This document shows positions 1 to 8,260 of a stretch of DNA of 20,000 nucleotides, piece after piece. The position numbers were made by a program, and so were the translations under genes. Within the stretch, counting starts at the first letter, position 1, and the number at the start of each line of letters is the position of its first letter. The DNA is from Candidatus Pacearchaeota archaeon (GTDB lineage Archaea > Nanobdellota > Nanobdellia > Pacearchaeales > GW2011-AR1). The stretch lies in assembly GCA_017609045.1 (NCBI GenBank), contig JAFCES010000002.1, forward strand, positions 3,119 through 23,118, in the 5' to 3' direction. The notes under the pieces are model-generated. The model saw only the letters and a list, made by a program, of their open reading frames with translations, had not been told where the DNA came from and did not search any database.

Positions 1-857
1 AAAGGCATTGCAGGATAGAACTTTCCTTTTTCTGCTTTCATAAACAAGTAGAGAAGACCGAGAGTTGCGAAAACTGAAATCATCAAAGCTGGCAGAAGAC
101 CGAGAGTTCTCAAAACAACTCCTGCAAGAATTAAAGGAAAAACAACATCTCCTCCCCCAAGTACGGCAAGACTAACCCTAATTTTCTTTTCTTTTACTTT
201 CTTTCTCCTTGCTTTTTTTAATTTTTTTAATTTCAATCTCTGTCTCCTGCTCAAATAAGGAACAAAGAACCCGGCAAAGATTTTTAGATGTTCTATCTGG
301 AATTTAGCCATTTTCTGCATGAAACCGGAATGCCAAACAGCATAGATATCATAAACTGAAATAAATAGGAGGAGTGAAACTGTAACTCCAACACCCATAG
401 CAAAACCCCACTGACTCAGTATAGCAACAAAAACAGCTGCTATTCCCGGATATATAAGTAACTCGGTGATGTTATGTATAATTAAGTGTCTCTTAAATGT
501 TTTATAAAAGGCAAGGGGTAGAGAGATAATTAAGGCTAAATAAGTTGGGTGAGGTAGATTTAAACTTGAGAGGAGTGTATTGAAAGTTATAGCTAAAGCA
601 ACTATCACAACAATAAAAAACCATAAACGTAAAACTGTCTTTAATTTAAATTTCATTAATAAAAAAAATAAGAGCATTGCCACTATAAACGCAAAAACAA
701 GTGAGGAAGAGCCTTTAACTGGTTCTATATTTTCTGGAGGCTGCATGCCATATGGTAAATCTACAGTAGAGTAAGCATTAATAACAGCTAGGCCTATTAG
801 TTGAGTTATTAAGAACATGGCTAATAAGATGAGTGTTATTTTCAGATTATGCTTCAT
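1..857 (-). CDS. Presenilin/signal-peptide-peptidase-like intramembrane aspartyl protease (family A22), 3' end cut by window edge
   Basis: The reading frame opens with ATG at 857 (MKHNLKITLILL) and stays open to base 1, giving about 285 residues; the C-terminus lies outside the window. Both catalytic aspartate motifs of GxGD proteases are visible: YDIYAV with Asp170 in one hydrophobic helix and LGGGDVVFP with Asp237 in the next. I count about eight hydrophobic segments, with a Lys/Arg-rich loop between the two catalytic helices. The PAL motif expected in the last helix would lie past the edge. Family members cleave substrates, including signal-peptide remnants, within the membrane. The gene starts 31 bases after the aCPSF1 stop on the same strand, so read-through from it is plausible. 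The family call rests on both Asp motifs and their spacing; the substrate is unknown. Confidence 0.88.
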   Translation of the reverse strand, partial: MKHNLKITLILLAMFLITQLIGLAVINAYSTVDLPYGMQPPENIEPVKGSSSLVFAFIVAMLLFFLLMKFKLKTVLRLWFFIVVIVALAITFNTLLSSLNLPHPTYLALIISLPLAFYKTFKRHLIIHNITELLIYPGIAAVFVAILSQWGFAMGVGVTVSLLLFISVYDIYAVWHSGFMQKMAKFQIEHLKIFAGFFVPYLSRRQRLKLKKLKKARRKKVKEKKIRVSLAVLGGGDVVFPLILAGVVLRTLGLLPALMISVFATLGLLYLFMKAEKGKFYPAMP

Positions 858-888
858 TTTCTTTTAATGCCTTTTTTATTTTCCTTTT

Positions 889-2775
889 TTACTTTATCCT
901 TATTGTCTCGAGGTTTCTTGGAGCGCTGGTTTCTATTCTGTTGAGTTTGTAAATAGTAGAAGCTAAATCTAAACATTTAGAAGCTTCTCCATGCCCTACT
1001 ACAACTCTTTTTGGTTTTGGTTGGCATTTATTGATAAAAGCGAGAAGCTGATTTCTACCTGAATGAGCTGTCAGACCATCTATTGTATGTACCTCCAAAT
1101 TGATTTTCACCTCCTCTTCCTTTCCGTCAGAAGTCATCTTCAATTCTTTAATACCTTCTTGTACCTGTCTTCCCAAAGAACCAACACCCTGATAACAAAC
1201 AAAACAAATACTGTTTCTTCTATTTCCTGCAAACTCTTTAAAATATTCCACAGAAGCCCCCCCAACTAACATACCAGAAGTTGCCAAGACTACGCATGGA
1301 CCTCCTTCAATAACTTTTTTTCTTTCTGCAGGACTGCCAACTCTTTTAAATAAGTCATACACAAAAGGGTTTTTATCTTGGAAAATTAAATTTCTCACAT
1401 TCCCTGATAGAAAGTCTGGATAAGCTGTATGTATAGCGTTAATATCCCATATCATTCCATCGATGTAGGTGGGTATCTCAGGTAGTTTACCTTGCCTAAT
1501 TGCATCTTCTATAATTAACATTGTTTCTTGTGCTCTACCCAAACCAAGTTCTGGTATTAGAACTTTTCCTTTTCTTTCGATTGTTTTTTTAATTGCTTGA
1601 ACAAGATGCTCTTCAGCTTCTTTTCTTGAAGGTAGAATATCATTCTTGCTTCCATAAGTAGCCTCTATTATTGCTGTTTCTAGTCTTGGAAATGTGATAG
1701 AAGCCGCATCTAAAAGTCTAGTTTTTCCAAACTTAAAATCTCCAGTATAGAGAAGATTATGTAAACCATTACCTATGTTAAGATGTACCATAGAAGAGCC
1801 GAGAGCATGTCCTGCATTATAAAAAGTCAATCTGACGTCGGGAGTTATATCAGTTACCTCATTATAGTCTAGGCAGATGGAGTGCTTGACCATCTCTTTT
1901 ATATCTATTGAAGAGAACAGGGGAGAGGAGGCTTTTTTATAAGCCACTCCTATAAAATCAAGAGCAAGAAGAGAAGCTATGTCTCTGGTTGGCTTAGTCA
2001 TATAGCAAGGTCCTTTATATCCCATTTTATATAAGTAAGGAAGAAGTCCAGAGTGATCGAGATGTGCGTGGGAAATAATAACAGCATCTATCTCATTTAT
2101 ATCAAACTCTGCTATATCAAAGTAGGGAAATTTTTCTTTATTCTGAGCTGCTATGTCTATACCACAGTCAAGAAGGATTTTTGATTCTGGTGTATGTAAA
2201 AGTAAACAGCTTCTACCTACCTGTCTCGCTCCACCTAAAAATGTAAGTCTTACCCACTCGTTCACTTTTTCTGGATTCCATTGTTTATAGATTTTCTTTC
2301 CTACAGAGTTAAGGAAACGCCTTCTGTAATTATTATTTAGATAGAGAACAGCTCTAACATTTTCTGTAATCTTACTTTGTATAGCTGGACTTCTCTGTAC
2401 TTGTGGAAGCCAAAAAGAGGTTTTCTTTATTTCTTGCAACACTGAGCCTTGTTTACCTATTACTAAGCCTGGTTTTTTAGCTTCTATTATAATTACACTT
2501 CTCTGAATATCAAAAATTATATTTGTGATTTCAGCCTCTTTTGGAACTGTCTCTTTAATTATTTTCTCTGTTTTTTCCTGACTCTCGAGTATTTTTTTAT
2601 CAGCTCTTAACTCCACTCTCTTCTTAATCTTATTTACAATTTCTTTAATTTTTTTCTCTCCTGTCAGGAAAAAATCTCTATCTTCTGTATAAAGAACAAT
2701 ATTTGCACCTTCAAAAACAGCATTAGAAATTGTTTTTGGTAATTCATTCAATATGTTCTTTAAAATATCCGCCAT
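889..2775 (-). CDS. aCPSF1/FttA, KH-domain beta-CASP ribonuclease and transcription termination factor
   Basis: This 628-residue protein has the layout of archaeal CPSF1. The N-terminal KH-like region has GLVIGKQGS at about 103-111. A metallo-beta-lactamase core follows, with motif 2 SHAHLDH at 235-241, motif 3 at His323 (AGHALGS) and motif 4 at Asp346 (YTGDFKFG). The beta-CASP part has motif A at Glu371 (IIEATYG) and later LTAHSGR and VVVGHGE, matching motifs B and C. The family is an endo/5'-3' exoribonuclease homologous to CPSF73 and acts in archaeal transcription termination at U-rich sites (established for FttA). All metal ligands appear intact and the length is standard for the family. 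It lies between psmB (84 bases upstream) and the presenilin-like gene. The start is supported by the conserved MADILKNIL-type N-terminus. Confidence 0.96.
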   Translation of the reverse strand: MADILKNILNELPKTISNAVFEGANIVLYTEDRDFFLTGEKKIKEIVNKIKKRVELRADKKILESQEKTEKIIKETVPKEAEITNIIFDIQRSVIIIEAKKPGLVIGKQGSVLQEIKKTSFWLPQVQRSPAIQSKITENVRAVLYLNNNYRRRFLNSVGKKIYKQWNPEKVNEWVRLTFLGGARQVGRSCLLLHTPESKILLDCGIDIAAQNKEKFPYFDIAEFDINEIDAVIISHAHLDHSGLLPYLYKMGYKGPCYMTKPTRDIASLLALDFIGVAYKKASSPLFSSIDIKEMVKHSICLDYNEVTDITPDVRLTFYNAGHALGSSMVHLNIGNGLHNLLYTGDFKFGKTRLLDAASITFPRLETAIIEATYGSKNDILPSRKEAEEHLVQAIKKTIERKGKVLIPELGLGRAQETMLIIEDAIRQGKLPEIPTYIDGMIWDINAIHTAYPDFLSGNVRNLIFQDKNPFVYDLFKRVGSPAERKKVIEGGPCVVLATSGMLVGGASVEYFKEFAGNRRNSICFVCYQGVGSLGRQVQEGIKELKMTSDGKEEEVKINLEVHTIDGLTAHSGRNQLLAFINKCQPKPKRVVVGHGEASKCLDLASTIYKLNRIETSAPRNLETIRIK

Positions 2776-2781
2776 TTTTTC

Positions 2782-2793
2782 AATTGATCAATT
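2782..2793. promoter_or_regulatory. 12-base perfect palindrome just upstream of aCPSF1
   Basis: AATTGATCAATT is a perfect palindrome ending 6 bases before the aCPSF1 start codon on the minus strand. It overlaps a second inverted repeat (ATCAA-TTT-TTGAT) on its right. AT-rich minus-strand TATA candidates lie just beyond it, around 2796-2825, so it would fall near the transcription start. An operator role is inference; chance palindromes of this size are possible in AT-rich DNA. Confidence 0.3.
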
Positions 2794-2859
2794 TTTGATT
2801 ATTAATGCACTTCTCATTTTATTCAGAAAATTAATAAGCTTAATCTATCTTGGACTTTT

Positions 2860-3528
2860 TTATTTGCTAACTTCCTCTCTATATGCTGACTCTATTTCCT
2901 GTTTTACTACATGTTTTATTCCATCTGAAGTTACTGTAAATACATCAACGCCATATCCAGAGCCTGTATCTCTTTGTGTTGATGCTTTTATGCATTCTAT
3001 AGCCAACTGAATTCCTTGCTTCACTGTTAGGTCTTTTTTGTATCCTCTTTCTAAAAGTCCGAGAATAAAAGGCATTCCGCTTGAAAAGTTAGCGTCATAA
3101 TCTTCCACTTTTGTAACTGTTCCTGCTGGCTCTATGGAGTAAAGTGAAAAACTTCCATCTTCATCAAACCCTGCTACCAAGCTCCCAGCAATAAAAGGAA
3201 CCATAGTTGGCTGCCTTATGTTCTGATAGGCTAGCATACCGAAAAGACTAGCTCCTTCTTTTACACTTGGTCTTATCTTGCTTTTCAACTCTTTCAGCTT
3301 TAACTCTGCTACTACTAGCTTTTTCAGCATTTGTGCATCAGAAGCCATCCCTGTCCATGCGGCAACAAGATAATCATTTACTTTCACCACTTTCTGCTCT
3401 CTTTTGCTTATAGCTATAGTTCCTGCTGTCACCTGTCTGTCACCAGCCATCACTATCCCATCCTTACAGACTATACCAAGTATGCTTGTTCCTGTTCTCA
3501 ATATAGATTTTTTAATTTCCTCATCCAT
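2860..3528 (-). CDS. psmB: 20S proteasome beta subunit (catalytic)
   Basis: This 222-residue protein is an N-terminal-nucleophile hydrolase of the proteasome beta type. A short propeptide (MDEEIKKSILRTG) precedes the predicted Gly13-Thr14 cleavage site, which exposes Thr14 as the catalytic Thr1. In mature numbering Asp17 (Asp30 of the precursor, GDRQVT), Lys33 (Lys46) and the late Asp166/Ser169 motif (QRDTGSG) are all present, so the active site looks complete. The Thr is followed by Ser (TSILG) rather than the common TTTVG. It forms the inner heptameric rings of the 20S core with PsmA, which is encoded on the other strand at 11959. The gene is between rad50 (75 bases away) and aCPSF1, with its own TATA-like element. 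Confidence 0.96.
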   Translation of the reverse strand: MDEEIKKSILRTGTSILGIVCKDGIVMAGDRQVTAGTIAISKREQKVVKVNDYLVAAWTGMASDAQMLKKLVVAELKLKELKSKIRPSVKEGASLFGMLAYQNIRQPTMVPFIAGSLVAGFDEDGSFSLYSIEPAGTVTKVEDYDANFSSGMPFILGLLERGYKKDLTVKQGIQLAIECIKASTQRDTGSGYGVDVFTVTSDGIKHVVKQEIESAYREEVSK

Positions 3529-3590
3529 TTTTATAATCTAAAATTATCTGTAATTTACTAGAACAACTCAAATATAATTAAATAATGCCA

Positions 3591-3598
3591 TTTATAAA
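3591..3598 (-). promoter_or_regulatory. TATA box candidate for psmB
   Basis: TTTATAAA lies at 3591-3598, 63 bases before the psmB start on the minus strand. It would place transcription start near 3567-3570 and give a leader of about 40 bases. A second AT-rich stretch (AATATAATTAAAT) follows. The box is palindromic, so orientation comes only from the downstream gene. Confidence 0.4.
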
Positions 3599-3603
3599 TC
3601 TTA

Positions 3604-5655
3604 CTATTGATTCTCAACGCTTGTAACTCCTGCTTCTTTCTTAAATTTAATTATATGTTCAACAAAACTCTCTATTTTTGGTTCATGACTGACGAGAATA
3701 AGCTGTTTTACTTTAAGCTGATTTAGGACATCTCTCATTTTATCCAGTTGGGCTTCTGAAAAACCATCTGTTGGCTCGTCTAAAATAACTAAATCACGAG
3801 TTTTGATTTTACTCAAGAGCGAGTTAATGACTTGGTTTAAAGCTAGTCTATATGCGAGAGCGATAGCTGTCCTCTCACCTCCAGAAAGAAAACTATAGTC
3901 AAGCTGATAATCTTGTTGTTGAATTATTGGTGTAAATTCCTCATCAAGCCTCACTGTGAATATTTCAGGAACAAGGATATTAAACCACTCGTTGAAAAGT
4001 TTGGAAAATTCTTCTCTCAACTTAAGCATTATATTCCTTTCTGTGAAACTGATTAGAGAAAGGAAAGAGGAAGAAAGCCAGTCCTCGAGCTCTGTAATTT
4101 TTAATAGTTTAGATTTAATAGCCTCTTTTTCTTCTATCTCAGCTCCTATCTCATTTATACTGTCGAGAGTCATATCCCTTTCTTTTTCAGAGCTTGCCAA
4201 TTCTATTTCTTTTTCTTTTTCTTTTTGCATTAATTCTTGAAGCTGTTCTTTGTTTTCCTTGTGGATTAAATCAAATTTTTTCAAAACAGAGGCAGCCTCT
4301 TTCAAAGTGAGAATTTGTTTTTCCAACAAGGAGACATCTTTTTCGGCTGAAATTTTTTGCTTCTCAAGTTCATTTAGCTTATCTCCTTTTTCCCTAATTC
4401 CATCTAACTTTACTTTAAGGAGATTGAGGTTAGCCAAATCTTCAGTTAAGATTAAAATTTCCTTTTTTAAGTCTTCTATTCCTTTAATAGATTCTTGTTT
4501 TTCTTTGTTGAGCTGAAAAATCTGTTTTGTGTTTTTTGAGATATCCTCTTCCAGCTTCCTTACTATATTTTTCTTGTAGTCTTCACTAACTTCCTGTAGA
4601 CAGGTTGGACACAAATCAATATTAGAAATCTGTTCTATTAAGTTTTTGGATTCGGAGATTTTTGAGTTTAAAGCCCTGATTTTACTTACTATTTCAAGAT
4701 ATCCTTTATTCTTTTCCTCTTCTTTTTTTTCTTTTTCTTTTAATGCCTTTTTTTTATTTTCCATCTGTTTTAGATCAAGTTTAATCTTGGTCAGCTCTTC
4801 TACCTCGCTCCTCAATTTTTCTATCTCAGTTTTCAGGCTTGATATTAACTCTTTTCTTGTAACCAGCATTATATTTGTCTTTTCTGCCTCTCTTTCATAT
4901 CTCTCCTTCTCTTCTATTTTTTTCTCTATCTCCTTTATTTTTTCTTCTACCTCCAGTCTTTTCTTTCTCCTATTTTCAAATTCTTTTTTGAGTATTGTAA
5001 GGTTTTTCTTTAATTTTTGAAGATTATGCTGTTTTTCTCTTAGTTTTTTTCTCAACTCCTCCAGATTTTTAATTTCTCCTTCATAGCCTCTTGCTTTTTC
5101 CCTCAGCCTTGATGTGAAAATATCTGTATTTTCCCTTATTCTCTTATATTTATCTATACCAAATATGTGTCTTAAGGTATCAAGACGAGCCTCTGACTTC
5201 TCTAGAATAATTTGTCGCATCTGCTCTTGTGGTGTGTATACAGTAAATCTGTAAAGAATATTTGTTTTTCTGAAAAATTCTTTTGGGTAGTTCAGAAGAG
5301 AGAGAACTTTATTCTTGAGCTCAGTAATTGATTTTTCTTCTTGTTTGCCGTTAATTTGAATTCTGGCATAACTCTGACTTATGCTTTTACCTCTTTTTAG
5401 TCCTCTTTCTATAACAAAGGTATTATCATCTATCTCTATTTCTAAGGATACATAACCTCTATCCTTTCCATTTCTAAGTAAGGAAGAGCCTCTTTGGCCT
5501 GGCTGTAAACCAAAAAGGGCGAATTCAATAGCAAGTAAAATAGAGGTTTTGCCAGAACCGATATCTCCAGACAAAACAGTACTACCGAGAGGAAATTCTA
5601 ACTCAACATTTTCATAGCTTCTTATATTCTGCATACGGATTTTTTTAAGTATCAT
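3604..5655 (-). CDS. rad50: Rad50 double-strand-break repair ATPase
   Basis: This SMC-like ABC ATPase of 683 residues forms the Mre11-Rad50 complex that tethers and processes DNA ends. Seen in order: Walker A GDIGSGKTS (30-38), Q-loop Gln143 (TPQEQM), a long Lys/Glu-rich coiled coil (about 185-345), zinc hook CPTC (Cys349, Cys352), the returning coil (about 355-525), signature FLSGGER (589-595), Walker B DLVILDEPTDG (621-631) and the H-loop His657. It is shorter than typical archaeal Rad50 (about 850-900 residues), and the loss is in the coil arms. The start codon overlaps the end of mre11 by 11 bases, so the two genes are translationally coupled. I see no herA or nurA nearby, which often accompany this pair in archaea. 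Confidence 0.97.
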   Translation of the reverse strand: MILKKIRMQNIRSYENVELEFPLGSTVLSGDIGSGKTSILLAIEFALFGLQPGQRGSSLLRNGKDRGYVSLEIEIDDNTFVIERGLKRGKSISQSYARIQINGKQEEKSITELKNKVLSLLNYPKEFFRKTNILYRFTVYTPQEQMRQIILEKSEARLDTLRHIFGIDKYKRIRENTDIFTSRLREKARGYEGEIKNLEELRKKLREKQHNLQKLKKNLTILKKEFENRRKKRLEVEEKIKEIEKKIEEKERYEREAEKTNIMLVTRKELISSLKTEIEKLRSEVEELTKIKLDLKQMENKKKALKEKEKKEEEKNKGYLEIVSKIRALNSKISESKNLIEQISNIDLCPTCLQEVSEDYKKNIVRKLEEDISKNTKQIFQLNKEKQESIKGIEDLKKEILILTEDLANLNLLKVKLDGIREKGDKLNELEKQKISAEKDVSLLEKQILTLKEAASVLKKFDLIHKENKEQLQELMQKEKEKEIELASSEKERDMTLDSINEIGAEIEEKEAIKSKLLKITELEDWLSSSFLSLISFTERNIMLKLREEFSKLFNEWFNILVPEIFTVRLDEEFTPIIQQQDYQLDYSFLSGGERTAIALAYRLALNQVINSLLSKIKTRDLVILDEPTDGFSEAQLDKMRDVLNQLKVKQLILVSHEPKIESFVEHIIKFKKEAGVTSVENQ

Positions 5656-6817
5656 TTTCTAGCTTCAAGTTAAGAGTTTTGTCAAGTTCAGAAAAAAGAC
5701 GAGATTTGAAAGAAGAAGTAGTTTCGTCTTCTTGTTTTTCAAGGGAGAGGGCAGAGACGAGAGGAGAAATGAAACCATTGAATTTGGATTTTTCTTTTTG
5801 GGTATAGGCATTTATGATTTCCTCTTCCAGTTTATCCATATCATTTATTTCAAAAATAATCTCCGGCTCTTCTGTAACCAACTTGGATGTAGATTTTAGA
5901 AGTGAGTAGGCTTGCTTTTCTTTAATGAATTTTTCTATTTCCTTGAAGTTGATATCAGATATTTTCCCCTGCTTTAATTTACCTGAAAGTTTAAGCAGAA
6001 TAATCTTGTCCCTTAATTCTTTTTTGTTTAACTCTGAAATTATTTTGTCTTTAGCTATCAGAGTATTAGAGATTTCCATTTTAACTACCTCTATATCTTT
6101 TAGCCTGAGCTCAATTTTCTTGATTTTTAAAGGATTGGTCTCTACGATATAAAAGCTTCCTGCCTTGAGTTCTTCAAGTTCTTGGAAATTATTTGGAAAT
6201 GTCGGTCCTGCATAGACAAATCTGTCTTTATTGTAATTTATGTGTAAATGTCCTAAAGCATAATAATCTGCTTCTGGTAGCTCCTGTCTAGATATGGAAT
6301 CTATCGGTAGGTTTTTTATTGCATCTTCTATACAGGTATGTAAGGCCAGTATCTTAAATAGTCCGGGAGATTTTTGGAGTTTTATTTTTCTCAACTCTTC
6401 AATCTCCAAACCAGATTTTTTTCCTGGATAACCATACAAAGCTATGTTTTCGTGTAAAACTGGATTGAGAAAAATCTTCTCTTGTTTTTCTTCTGGTTTA
6501 TAAATATTTTGGCAGAAACCAGCTTTTTCCAAAACAGAAAGAAAGGTTTTTCCAGAAGCAGAATAATCATGGCTTCCCGCCACGATATAACATCTTATGT
6601 TTTCATCCCGTAACCTCTTCAACTGGTGAAAAGCTTCTTCAAGTATTTCGATAGGAGGATAAGCTGAATCAAATAAATCGCCCGCTATTAAAACAAAGCT
6701 AACCTTCTCTTTTATGCAAGTATCTATGGCTCTCTTGAAACTCTGTAAATTCAGCTCTTTTAATTCTGGCTGTCGCCATGAACCAAGATGGCAATCTGCA
6801 AGATGTGCGAATTTCAT
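5645..6817 (-). CDS. mre11: Mre11 nuclease
   Basis: This 390-residue calcineurin-like phosphoesterase is the nuclease partner of Rad50. Metal-site motifs are visible: Asp8 and His10 (HLADCHLG), Asp47 (IAGDLFD), GSHDYS at 81-86 with His83, His160 (ALHT) and His190/His192 (LGHLHI). The third motif reads GSHD, where bacterial and eukaryotic proteins have GNHD; Ser here also occurs in other archaeal Mre11 proteins. The C-terminal 120 residues are Lys/Glu-rich and presumably hold the capping and Rad50-binding regions. It is the first gene of the leftward unit, overlaps rad50 by 11 bases and has a TATA-like element about 27 bases before the ATG, consistent with a leaderless message. Confidence 0.96.
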   Translation of the reverse strand: MKFAHLADCHLGSWRQPELKELNLQSFKRAIDTCIKEKVSFVLIAGDLFDSAYPPIEILEEAFHQLKRLRDENIRCYIVAGSHDYSASGKTFLSVLEKAGFCQNIYKPEEKQEKIFLNPVLHENIALYGYPGKKSGLEIEELRKIKLQKSPGLFKILALHTCIEDAIKNLPIDSISRQELPEADYYALGHLHINYNKDRFVYAGPTFPNNFQELEELKAGSFYIVETNPLKIKKIELRLKDIEVVKMEISNTLIAKDKIISELNKKELRDKIILLKLSGKLKQGKISDINFKEIEKFIKEKQAYSLLKSTSKLVTEEPEIIFEINDMDKLEEEIINAYTQKEKSKFNGFISPLVSALSLEKQEDETTSSFKSRLFSELDKTLNLKLENDT

Positions 6818-6840
6818 GCTTAAAGGAAAAAAAGATTGGA

Positions 6841-6848
6841 TATATAAA
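6841..6848 (-). promoter_or_regulatory. TATA box of the mre11-rad50 unit
   Basis: On the minus strand this reads TTTATATA in an AT-rich context, centred about 27 bases upstream of the mre11 ATG at 6817. That is the usual archaeal TATA-to-start spacing, so the transcript would start at or within a few bases of the ATG. Confidence 0.55.
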
Positions 6849-6903
6849 AATAGTTGTAATGAAGGAGATATTTTTTATTGTCCTTGAAAAAGAGCAAAAA
6901 TCC

Positions 6904-6954
6904 CTTTTAAAGGATTTAAAAAGTTTTCTAAAGTTTTTTAAAGATTTTAAAGGG
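6904..6954. repeat. Helically phased T/A-tract array in the divergent mre11/GT4 region
   Basis: Five T-tract plus A-tract units, each ending in AAG, follow one another. The closing G falls at 6912, 6923, 6933, 6943 and 6952, so steps are 11, 10, 10 and 9 bases. The array is flanked by CCCTTTT at the left and AAAGGG at the right, which form an inverted pair. It sits 27-77 bases before the GT4 start, where promoter elements are expected. Phased A-tracts can curve DNA, but TnAn-type tracts curve less than AnTn ones, so a bend is inference. Confidence 0.5.
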
Positions 6955-6980
6955 CGTTTTTTAAGAACAACCAAATAAAA

Positions 6981-8258
6981 ATGCTATCAAGTTTGATTTA
7001 TTTTATAAGAAAATTATTTAAAAAGCCATTAAAAATAGGCTTGATCAGTTATTATTATCCTAAAGATTCTAACATAAATAATGGGGTTGCTATTCATACA
7101 TATTACTTATCAAGGAAATTAGCAGAACTTGGATGTGAGGTTCATGTTTTTACTAGAGGAGAGAAAATAACAACCAAAAAAAAATATTTAGGATATGGAA
7201 AATTGGTGGTGCATTGGATAGATACCAAGTTTAATTGCCCTGTAGAGGATGTGGTTACTAAAAAAAGAATGTCTTATTTTATTTTTGATAATAAAATTAT
7301 AAATGAAATGATGAAAGAAAACTCAAGAGAAGAGTTTGATATAATCCACACTCATGGCTGGCTTACAGCAGGAGCTTTTATATCTAAACATTTTAATGAT
7401 TTAAAATGGATACATACTTTTCACGCGTTAGAGAAGAACAGATTAAAATTTATGTCAAAAGAAGAAAAAAAATATTTCAAAATTGCAAGATGGATTGAAA
7501 GCACTGTAAAATATTCTGATGCTCTTGTTGCTGTCTCTCAAAACCTGAAGAAAGAGGTGCTTCAAAATTATCCTGTTAGAAAGGAAAAAGTTTTTTATAT
7601 CCCAAACGGTGTTGATTTGGATGTCTTCAAATCTGAAAATAATCTGACTGAAGAAAAAAGTGTGTTGTATATTGGTAGGTTTAGTTTAGAAAAAGGGATA
7701 GATTTGATTCCTAAAATAGCAAGATATATTCTTGAGAGAAACCCCAAAATAAAATTTGTTGTTTTGGCCCCCGGAAGCATACCTCCATCTATGGAAAAAA
7801 TTAAAGAAGAATTTGATGTTTTGAGTGAGAGATATCCTGAAAAATTCACATTATATAGAGAGACTTTAGATAGAAAAAAACTTGTACAGCTTTACCAAAA
7901 TTCTTTAATTTACATTCAACCTTCAAGATATGAAGCTTTTGGTTTATGTGTTTTAGAAGCGATGGCTTGCGGAAAAGCTGTAATTTGTTCGAACAAAGGA
8001 GGCTTACCTGAGGTTGTTAAAAATGCGGGAGTAGTTCTGCCCCTAAGTGTCAAAAGATTTTCTATCAGCATTTTGAGGTTACTTAAGGACTATAGATTGA
8101 GGGAAAGATATGTCAGAAGAGCTGTTAGAAGAGCAAGAATTTTCAGTTGGGACAGAGTAGCAAAAGAAACTCTTGCTTTGTATAGAAAAATAAGTGGGAG
8201 AATTGGTTGGGAAATAAAGATAAGAAAAATGCCAGAAGTCAAAATTTTTGAATTTTGA
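6981..8258 (+). CDS. GT4-family (GT-B) glycosyltransferase
   Basis: This 425-residue protein has the two-Rossmann GT-B layout. The N-terminal domain has a GVAIHTYYLSRKLAELG helix (about 35-51) and a DIIHTHGW motif (120-127). The C-terminal nucleotide-sugar domain begins near LYIGRFSLEKG (229-239) and contains IPNGVD (207-212) and the GT4 EX7E pair, Glu318 and Glu326, in YEAFGLCVLEAMACG. It likely transfers a sugar from an activated donor to a cell-surface glycan or lipid; donor and acceptor cannot be read from sequence. A short hydrophobic/basic N-terminus (MLSSLIYFIRKLF) may bring it to the membrane. It is followed after 2 bases by a GT2 enzyme, so the two probably act in one pathway. Confidence 0.9.
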   Translation: MLSSLIYFIRKLFKKPLKIGLISYYYPKDSNINNGVAIHTYYLSRKLAELGCEVHVFTRGEKITTKKKYLGYGKLVVHWIDTKFNCPVEDVVTKKRMSYFIFDNKIINEMMKENSREEFDIIHTHGWLTAGAFISKHFNDLKWIHTFHALEKNRLKFMSKEEKKYFKIARWIESTVKYSDALVAVSQNLKKEVLQNYPVRKEKVFYIPNGVDLDVFKSENNLTEEKSVLYIGRFSLEKGIDLIPKIARYILERNPKIKFVVLAPGSIPPSMEKIKEEFDVLSERYPEKFTLYRETLDRKKLVQLYQNSLIYIQPSRYEAFGLCVLEAMACGKAVICSNKGGLPEVVKNAGVVLPLSVKRFSISILRLLKDYRLRERYVRRAVRRARIFSWDRVAKETLALYRKISGRIGWEIKIRKMPEVKIFEF

Positions 8259-8260
8259 AA

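Noticed and set aside
3956..5020. Long Ser/Phe-rich plus-strand ORFs opposite rad50
   Set aside because: They are the antisense reading of the Lys/Glu-rich coiled coil, which lacks stops on the opposite strand.
6778..6978. 66-codon plus-strand ORF between mre11 and GT4, Lys/Phe-rich at its end
   Set aside because: Its first part is antisense to the mre11 start, the later part is the phased TTTTAAAG tract, and it has no ribosome-binding site or recognisable domain.
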